The notes below the pieces were generated by a model. It worked only from the letters and a program-made list of their open reading frames with translations. It did no database searches and had not been told where the DNA came from. A DNA stretch of 64,000 nt from assembly GCF_902686445.1 (NCBI RefSeq), contig NC_062232.1, positions 69,829,440-69,893,439 of the forward strand, written 5' to 3'. The stretch is from Sciurus carolinensis (lineage: Eukaryota; Chordata; Mammalia; Rodentia; Sciuridae). Positions 57,300-64,000 of this stretch are shown piece by piece. Position numbers and translations under genes: made by a program. Positions within the stretch are counted from its first letter, which is position 1, and each line of letters starts with the position of its first letter.

Positions 57300-57760
57300 T
57301 TTAATTGAATGAAAAGAAAGCAACCCAATTCCAAAATGGGCAAAGGACTTTGATACACATATCAAATGAGATATAAAAATGGAACATAAATGGTTGAAAA
57401 CAGGTTCCCAAAGAAATCAATGTACACCCATGATTTTAGGAGTATTATTCACAAAATTCAAAAAGTAGTTAGATCAATGAATAAAGAAATGTGGAACATG
57501 AATCCAATAAAATATTATTCATACTTAAATTCATCCTTAATAAGGGAGGGCATTCTAATATATGCTACAACATGGACAGACTCTAAATACATTGTCTGAG
57601 ATTAAGTAATTCATGAAAGAAAAATTATTGTATTATTCTGCTTTTATGAGATATTCAGAATAGTCAAATTTATAAAGACAAAGTAGAAAAATGGTTTTGA
57701 TAGGTCATAGAAAATTCAAAAAGTACTCTACTATGGGCACTGAATCAAGGATTAATAATC
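57300..57760 (+). mobile_element. Old LINE-1 3' end
   Basis: Reads 'gaatgaaaagaaagcaaccc', 'aaatgggcaaaggactttga', 'acatgaatccaataaaatat', 'tatgctacaacatggacaga' and 'tcagaatagtcaaatttata', the terminal ORF2 and 3'UTR of an old LINE-1. Confidence 0.75.
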
Positions 57761-58053
57761 TAAAAAAATAATAATAATAAAACCTGACACAGGTGGAATC
57801 ATTGTTGAGTTCTAAACATTATTTGAGAGAGAAATGACCCAATTCTTTACGTTTCAAGAAACAGGAACAGACAGAGCACTTTCTTTTTCCTTTTTGTTTT
57901 TTTCTTCTTTTGAGAAGAGACTGTTTAGTTCATTTCCCCATTTATTAATTGGGTTTTTTTAAAAGACACTTCTTTCTAATTCATGCTATTACCCTACTGA
58001 ATAATTAAAAATACAAGAATGAAGAAAGTAAAAATATAAACCATTATCCCTCA
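57761..58053. other. Spacer with small reverse LINE-1 scrap
   Basis: Mostly unclassified. A 57,905-57,960 patch (TTTTGAGAAGAGACTGTTTAG, then CATTTATTAATTGGGTTTTT) resembles antisense LINE-1. Confidence 0.4.
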
Positions 58054-58545
58054 TGTGTTTGTCATCTCTTTATCTCTGCAACCAAAATACCAACAATGTC
58101 AATTTAGAAGAGGAATATTTTATTTTTCCTCACAATTGGAGAAGTTTGGTCTATGATCAGTCAGTTTTATCATTCTGGGCCCAAGTGGAGGCAGAGAATC
58201 ATGGCCAAAGGGTATAACTGAAGAAAACTTCTCAACTCAGGATGGCTGGGAAGGGGAGAAATAGAGAAGAGACAGAGAAAACTTCTCGACTTATGATGGC
58301 TGAGAAGGGGAGAAATAGAGAGAGAGAAGAAATGCCTGCAGGCAAGATAAATGTTTCCATGTCATGCTCCAAGTGACCCATCTTTTCCAATCAGGCCTCA
58401 CATGCCTACAATTTCCACCCAGTCAGTCTATTCAAACTAGAATGGACTGATTAGATTACCACTCTCATAATCCAGACCTTTCAACTCTGTATGCTCTTGC
58501 ATTATGCAGGAGCATTTGAGAGACACAACATATTCAAACCACAAC
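58054..58545 (-). mobile_element. MaLR provirus 3 (reverse): left LTR
   Basis: Complement of a MaLR LTR, from TGTGTTTGTCATCTCTTTAT through CAATTGGAGAAGTTTGGTCT and CAAGTGACCCATCTTTTCC to CATATTCAAACCACAAC. It contains a 54-bp tandem duplication (copies at 58,223 and 58,277), which makes it longer than its partner LTR. Confidence 0.82.
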
Positions 58546-60011
58546 TTTTCTTCTATGAATCCCCCAAAACTTATATCCATCTCACAATACAAAATTCATT
58601 TAATCTATATCCAAGAGTCCCCACAGAATGATGTTCCAGCATTTCCCAAAAGTTCAAATTCAAAATCTCATCTGAGACTGAATGTAAACTCTCAACTGTG
58701 AGCCCCTGTAAAGATCAAAAGCAAGTTATATGCATTGAATATATAATGGCACAAAGTAAATATTTCTATTCAAAAAGTGAGGAAAAGAAGCACAGAAGGT
58801 ATGGAACCAAAACAAGACCTAAACAGAGCCAAGTAAACATTTCCTATAGCTCCACCTCTAGCATGAAGCCCATGATAGGAAGATGTGATCTCCAAAAGAA
58901 TTGGTCCACCTTGCCTCTTTGACCTTGCTAGTTGCAGCCAATGTGGCCTCTTTTTCAGCCTAGCTCTGTCAACAACCAGCAGCTTATCTTAACAAACTAC
59001 AAGGTTACCAGCATCTCTTAAACTGGGGTTATTCCACTGCAGCTTTGGTTTCCTCCTCACAACTACATGCACCACCCTATCAGGGCTGCATGAAGGGATT
59101 CTAACACTTTGCCTGGCCTCTGGGGCCTTCCTTTGAAATCTTGGTGGAAGCCTCCTTGACCCCTTAACTCCATAATTCTGCATTCCTACAAAACTAGCAT
59201 CATGTGTGAATAACATCTAGTTCTCTTGCCAGCTTGAGTAGTATCTTGACCCAATGGGAACATAGCTGTAAAGACTTCAGATTGCCTTGGCAACTGAAAA
59301 CAGTGAAACAGCTTCCTAGGAATTCTGTGTAAGCAGGGGATTCCTGGTTTCATGTCAAAGACTTTTTTTTTTTAATTTTTATGCATTTGAGCCTAGGATT
59401 AGTGTGATCTTGCCAATTTCTGAGAAGCCCTTAAACCATATTTCCTATTGTCTCTGTAAAAATAACTTAGCATCTTCTTAGTGACTGTAATCTCTTCAAC
59501 AAACACAACTTTTCTTGGTCACAGTTTACATGCACTTTTCTGGCCAAACTACAAGTTTTTAATATCCTTTGGGTTTAGTTTCTGCACCTGATTCTCAGAG
59601 TAAACCTGGCTAAAACCTTCCAGGAATATCCACACCAATATTTGATTGTTGTGCTGCCTTGAAATTTCCTTTGTCAAAATAATTAGTCCATCGCCTTTAA
59701 ATTTAGCCTCATAAGAATTCTCAGGTCATGTACGAAATGTAGACAAATTATTTGCCAGAGGAAAACATGAATGACTTGTACTCCAATTTCAAATAAAGTC
59801 CTCATTCCCCTCTGAAACCTCATGAACACAGTCTTTATTGCCTTCATTCTTACCATTTTTTTTGTTCACCATCATAATTGTCCACTAAGGCCTGCTTACA
59901 ACATTCTAAGGCATCTCCAAAACTTTGCAAACACTTTCAACAAACCAATTCCAAAGGCATCAGAAACACATAGGTTAATTAGTCACAACCCCACTTCTCT
60001 TTTCCAATTTC
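58546..60011 (-). mobile_element. MaLR provirus 3 (reverse): non-coding interior
   Basis: About 1.5 kb that, read in reverse, has the same landmarks as the two plus-strand interiors: the complement of the 'ccaccaagatttcaaa' block near 59,132-59,150, of 'agagatgctaagttattt' near 59,459-59,477, and of 'ttcaaggcagcac' near 59,654. No retroviral coding is present. Confidence 0.75.
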
Positions 60012-60390
60012 TGTTAGTCAGATATGTGTCACTCTGACAAAAATACCTGACAACAACAACTTAGTAGAAGAGATGATTATTTTGGGTCATGGTTTCAGAG
60101 GTCCAGTCTATGTTCACCTGTTTTCATCACTATTGACTAATGTAAGCCGGACTCCCCTGGTCAAAGAGGATGGCAGAGTAAAGCTACCCAGCCCATGGCA
60201 GATGGGAAGGAGGGAGCCAGAAAGGGACTTCAGTAACCCACTTCCTCTAGTCACAGTTAGCAGTCAGTTATTTGATTCAAATTAGGATGGACTGATTAGG
60301 TTACAGTTTTCAATCTATTTGTTTCACCTCTGCATATTCCTGCAGTAGCACAAGAGCTCTGGTGAAACACCTCATGTCCAAATCATAACA
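60012..60390 (-). mobile_element. MaLR provirus 3 (reverse): right LTR
   Basis: Starts TGTTAGTCAGATATGTGTCA and includes GGTCATGGTTTCAGAGGTCC, CCCATGGCAGATGGGAAGG and TGGACTGATTAGGTTACAGT, ending CATGTCCAAATCATAACA. It pairs with 58,054-58,545 but is well diverged from it, so the provirus is old. Confidence 0.85.
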
Positions 60391-60519
60391 CCCTGTGAAC
60401 ACGTACCTCACCAAAGATGTTATGTCCATGGCAAGGAAGTACATAAAAGGATGACAAACATCATTTCTTACTAGAAGAGTACAAATTAGCAAAAAGGGGC
60501 TATAAATACATTCCTACTA
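60391..60519. other. Short unclassified spacer
   Basis: No feature recognised. Confidence 0.4.
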
Positions 60520-60960
60520 AAATGACTGAAATATAAAACTTACACCACCAAATACTGACAATAGTTTAGAATAATAGAAATTCTCTTATTTACTACTAAT
60601 GATTTAAAATTGTATAATCATGTCAGAAAAGAGTTGGATAGTATTTTACAAAGCTGAAAATAGTTTTACACAATGCAATACTCACAGTCCTAGGAGTTTA
60701 CCCAAATTAGTTAAGATCTTATGTCTACACAGAAACCTATATGCAAATATCTATTGCAACATTATTCATAATTACCAAAGCTTGGAGGCAATCAATATGG
60801 TCTTTAATAGATGAATTAATAAACAAATTGTCTTACATCTATATACTGCTACATTAATCATCAAAATAAAACTGAGCTATCAAGCCACAAAAGCATTTGG
60901 AGGAAACTTAAAATATGTATTGTTAAGTGAAAAAGTTAGTCTTAAAAAGTTACATGATAT
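60520..60960 (+). mobile_element. Old L1M LINE-1, left part
   Basis: ORF2 end in order: 'tactcacagtcctaggagtt', 'ctatatgcaaatatctattg', 'attcataattaccaaagctt' and 'attgttaagtgaaaaagtta'. It breaks at the duplication AAGTTACATGATAT (60,947-60,960). Confidence 0.75.
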
Positions 60961-61263
60961 TTAGCAAGGCCCTAAGCAACTTAGAGAGACCCTGTCTCAA
61001 AATAAAAAGTAAAAAGAACTGGAGACATGGCTTATTGGTTAAATGTCCCTGGGTCTAATCCCTGGTACCAAAATTAAACAGAAAGACAACAACAACAACA
61101 AAAAAAAATCAAAAAAGCTTATACATATATGATTACATGACCATTGTGATTCTACATTGTGTACAACCAGAATGAGAAGTTATACTCCATTTATGTATGA
61201 TGTGTCTGATGTGTCAAAATGCATTCTACTGTCATATATAACTAATTTGAACAATAACAAAAG
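60961..61263 (+). mobile_element. Composite retroposon: MEN SINE plus LINE-1-like tail
   Basis: A 5'-truncated MEN dimer (AGCAAGGCCCTAAGCAACTT, CCTGTCTCAAAATAAAAAG, then an ID half with TCTAATCCCTGGTACC, about 60,962-61,075) runs through an A/CAA-rich linker (61,076-61,118). It leads into a 145-bp segment with TTGTGATTCTACATTGTGT, GAATGAGAAGTTATACTCCA and CATTCTACTGTCATATATAA, ending ACAATAACAAAAG. The two parts together lie between AAGTTACATGATAT and AAGCTACATGATGT (61,264-61,277), 12 of 14 identical, so they appear to have inserted as one unit. Confidence 0.7.
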
Positions 61264-61745
61264 AAGCTACATGATGTATGATTTCAAGTAACTGTTTAAC
61301 CAATAAAAAGATCAGGGGTTGCCGGTCATTTATGGTGGAGGGAAAGTTGCTGGAGGTGTATGGAATGAACAGAAGGAACAAAGGGGACTTTTTAAGGCAC
61401 ATAAGACTATACTTCCTCATCCATTAAAGATGATTACAAGACATTATGCACTTGTAAAAAACTATAGAATTGTGCATCATTGAGTAGAACCTAATATAAA
61501 TTATGGCTTTAAATAACAATACTTTATATATTATTCAACAAATATACTGTATAATTGTACTTCTTTGCTTTTCCATTTTGTATATTGCATTTTCCATTTT
61601 ATGAAAATGTATGACACAACCAAAAATATTAACATAGTAGGCTTTGGGTTAAGTGGTAGAAGAGATATATGAAACTCTCCCAATTGTCAATCCAGATTTT
61701 TTTCTCAAATAAATTTTATCAAAAATAAAGACTTTTAATTTTTAA
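61264..61745 (+). mobile_element. Old L1M LINE-1, right part (3'UTR)
   Basis: Continues L1M: GCTACATGATGTATGATTTC, AAGATCAGGGGTTGCCGGTC, 'cctaatataaattatggctt' and a terminal AAAATAAAGACTTTTAATTT. It includes the 3' copy of the composite insertion's duplication. Confidence 0.75.
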
Positions 61746-62393
61746 AAAAGAACGTGACATGTCTAGAAGGTTAATATGAAATAAGTGGGCTATTTAGAAA
61801 ATATTTATATTTAAGAAAATTTAGAAATTATTAACATTATTTCATAATGACACCGAATTTTATTAAACACTTCTTATCTTACTTCATATTGAAATACTAA
61901 CAGAAGAAATTATGCACTATTTGATATTTGCTCCCACATAAGATGAATGGAATGAATGGTGGGGGAACATCTGAAATAACATTGATCTGATATTGGTAAT
62001 CAGCACAATGGGTGATAATTACATTATATTCATTATAATTTATTTTTGTTAAAATTTTTCAAAAAAAAAGTAAAATGCAAAGAAGTTCACTTAAAACAAA
62101 TTAGAAAAAGTAGATAAAATGTGAGTAAATCATGATTAAATGTACATGGTTACTAAACATATGGAATAATGGACAGCATTGTAATTACTCAAAGAAGTGA
62201 AATTAAAATCACAAGGCAATTTCATTATAAATTCACTATGGAAATCTAAAATAATTTTCAAGGAAAATACCAAATTAAAGATAGGAGTTTTAATGCTTAG
62301 TTGTTGGTATAATTCAGTATATCCTCTTGAAAAAAAATAGCTAAATTCATTATGTATAATCATATTTGTACTCAGATTATTCATCAATTTCAG
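61746..62393. other. Unclassified AT-rich DNA
   Basis: No gene recognised. The patch at 61,960-62,070 resembles an L1M 3' end but is too weak to call. Confidence 0.35.
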
Positions 62394-62482
62394 TCAATTT
62401 CAGTTCTATAGGAAACACAAGTGTTCTGTGCATATCAATTTCAGTTCTATAGGAAACATAAGTGTTCTGTACATATCAATGG
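62394..62482 (+). repeat. 41-bp tandem duplication
   Basis: Two near-identical 41-bp copies (62,394-62,434 and 62,435-62,475) starting TCAATTTCAGTTCTATAGGA, plus the beginning of a third. The copies differ at two positions. Confidence 0.9.
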
Positions 62483-62885
62483 AAAAACAGGTATAAATCC
62501 ACTCAAGGGAGTAATGTTTGCAACCATGAGAGTCAATGGCAGCAGAATGGGTAAATTATTTTGGTATATTCCTACAGTGGATTATTAATAAAAATTAAAT
62601 ACTGTTAAACACAACATGGTGTAACTCACAAAAATTAAGTTGTGCAAAAGAAACTGATAAAAGAAGTCTTACTGTTCATTTCCATATACATAATTTTTAA
62701 AGTAATCACAACTAAGTCATAGTGATAGAAATCAGTTGTAATTTTGGGAAGGAGGGAGTCTGATAATACAGCTCATTATGTGAGCAATATATAAACTGAT
62801 ATGTTCATGCTTTGATAGTTTAGCAATCTGTATGGTTATAATTTGTGCACGTTATGCATTTTATATTTCAATAAAATTATTCTTT
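62483..62885 (+). mobile_element. Old LINE-1 (L1ME-like) 3' end
   Basis: Reads 'agaatgggtaaattattttg', 'ggtatattcctacagtggat', 'taaacacaacatggtgtaac', 'agtgatagaaatcagttgta' and 'gcattttatatttcaataaa', the terminal ORF2 and 3'UTR order of old LINE-1s. Confidence 0.7.
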
Positions 62886-62944
62886 AAAATGAAGGAGGAA
62901 TAATTTAAAAAGCATCAGTTGATAACCAATGCATCTTTATTTTG

Positions 62945-63250
62945 CACCAATGTCTGCTGACTTTTCAGTTAAGTTATAACCTTTCCTCTTAGAAGTGAAT
63001 TCACACTGTCTCAGAGATTTTGATATGTTGTATTTCTCTTCTCATTTATTTCTAAGAATTTCTTGATTTCTTCTCTTATTTATTCTATGATCCATTCCTC
63101 AGTTAAAGAGTACTATTAATTCTCTATGTGTTTATGTAGATTCTACAATTTTATCGCTCTTGAATTCTAGTTTCATTCCATTATGATCTGATAATGATGC
63201 ATAGGATTACATTAATTTTTCTTCTATGACTTATGTTGTGACACTTGGTC
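62945..63250 (-). mobile_element. Reverse LINE-1 fragment
   Basis: Antisense ORF2: 'tttctaagaatttcttgatt', 'tctatgatccattcctcagt', 'tctagtttcattccattatg' and 'atctgataatgatgcatagg'. Confidence 0.8.
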
Positions 63251-63840
63251 TTAATTTTTCAATTAAACTCTGACTAAAACCATGACCATGGCTACTCTTG
63301 ATTCATGTTCTGAACTGATTTTGGATTCAGATGTTTGTTTAGATGATAAACCTTGGAAACTCTTATTTGTTCCTCACAGTAGAAATAACTGCACCTTTTA
63401 ATCGATTTTTTCTCATACCTTTGTACCTTCATGCACATATTATCTAAATTATTAAAATTAATGTGAAAAAGAAAAGTCATCCTGAAAACAAGTCAAAAGC
63501 ATTTTTAAATAATTATCTTAACAAAATACAATTAATAAATGTTCTTCTATCTGTAATACTAATCATATCAGAGAAACACTGATCATTAAACTACTTTCAG
63601 TTTATGGATCTTGAAGGAAGCTTTCCCCAGTCTATGTGTTTCTAAAAATACTAATAAGTATTTGGAGGATGTAGTGGAGGAAAAATTCCTTTCATTCTGC
63701 TCTTCTAAGTTCTTAGCTGAAGTTCATTTAAAAACAACAGAATAACAAGAGAAAAATCAACAGAAGTTTATAAACATAATCTATCTCATTATGGGAGAAA
63801 CCTATAGAAACTGTAACTCACACATGTAACTTAGCTATTT
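63251..63840. other. Unclassified AT-rich DNA
   Basis: No gene or named repeat recognised. Confidence 0.4.
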
Positions 63841-63841
63841 G

Positions 63842-64000
63842 TGGTATAATCTCAGTTACTCAGGAGGCTGAGGCAAGAGGATCATAAGTTCAAGACCAGG
63901 CACAGCAACTCAAAAAGGTCCTAAAATATGAAATGATACTATGACTCAAAATGAAAAATAGAAAGCACTGAGGATGTAACTTGGTGGTAGAGTGCCCTTG
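63842..64000 (+). mobile_element. MEN-type SINE, cut by window edge
   Basis: The B1-like half (TATAATCTCAGTTACTCAGG, AGGCTGAGGCAAGAGGATCA, AAGTTCAAGACCAGGCACAG) is joined to an ID-like half (GAGGATGTAACTTGGTGGTA, GAGTGCCCTTG) that continues beyond the window. Confidence 0.85.

Overview
This window reads as mammalian intergenic DNA, most likely from a squirrel-family rodent (Sciuridae). It is AT-rich and has no bacterial-style gene packing. It carries LINE-1 in every stage of decay, ID SINEs, and B1+ID dimeric SINEs of the MEN type described from squirrels. I recognise no host protein-coding gene with a supported exon structure and no tRNA, rRNA or small-RNA gene. Assignments to repeat families rest on my recognition of family hallmarks; no database search was run.

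Layout. 1-5.2 kb: unclassified DNA, a polypurine tract followed by a probable class I retroviral LTR (about 2.94-3.42 kb), and a reverse MEN SINE with a TAG microsatellite. 5.2-13.5 kb: an old LINE-1 interrupted by an MLT1-type LTR and by a young LINE-1 (8,312-12,811). The young element keeps its complete repeat-built 5'UTR but has lost ORF1 and the first part of ORF2. 13.8-16.6 kb: an IAP/ERVK-like solo LTR, an L2 fragment and a class I-like LTR. 18.6-23.7 kb: LINE-1 fragments in both directions, one of them split by a non-coding MaLR provirus (19.95-22.2 kb). 25.25-26.37 kb: an unassigned GC-richer block with exon-like features on the minus strand. 29.05-30.7 kb: a second MaLR provirus. 31.2-32.2 kb: reverse LINE-1 pieces. 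35.4-44.5 kb: an old L1M 3' end cut in two by an 8-kb decayed LINE-1 that itself holds a MaLR LTR, an ID and a MEN SINE. 45.29-45.66 kb: an ERVK-like solo LTR with a perfect 6-bp target duplication. 45.99-52.95 kb: a nearly complete but heavily mutated LINE-1. 53.6-60.4 kb: an MLT1 LTR, an ID, reverse LINE-1, two MaLR solo LTRs and a third MaLR provirus (minus strand). 60.5-64 kb: old L1M 3' ends, one carrying a composite MEN retroposon, then a MEN SINE cut by the window edge.

No pathway can be read from this window; its content is a record of retrotransposition. LINE-1 would have supplied the machinery for its own copies and for ID and MEN, and the MaLR elements depended on other retroviral enzymes. 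No intact reverse transcriptase remains. The most useful leads are: a composite MEN-plus-tail retroposon bounded by one target duplication; the dimeric monomer array in the LINE-1 5'UTR with long antisense ORFs; a splice-like internal LINE-1 deletion; glutamate instead of aspartate at reverse transcriptase motif A in two copies; and two unexplained exon- or ORF-like stretches (23.70-23.98 kb and 25.28-25.64 kb).
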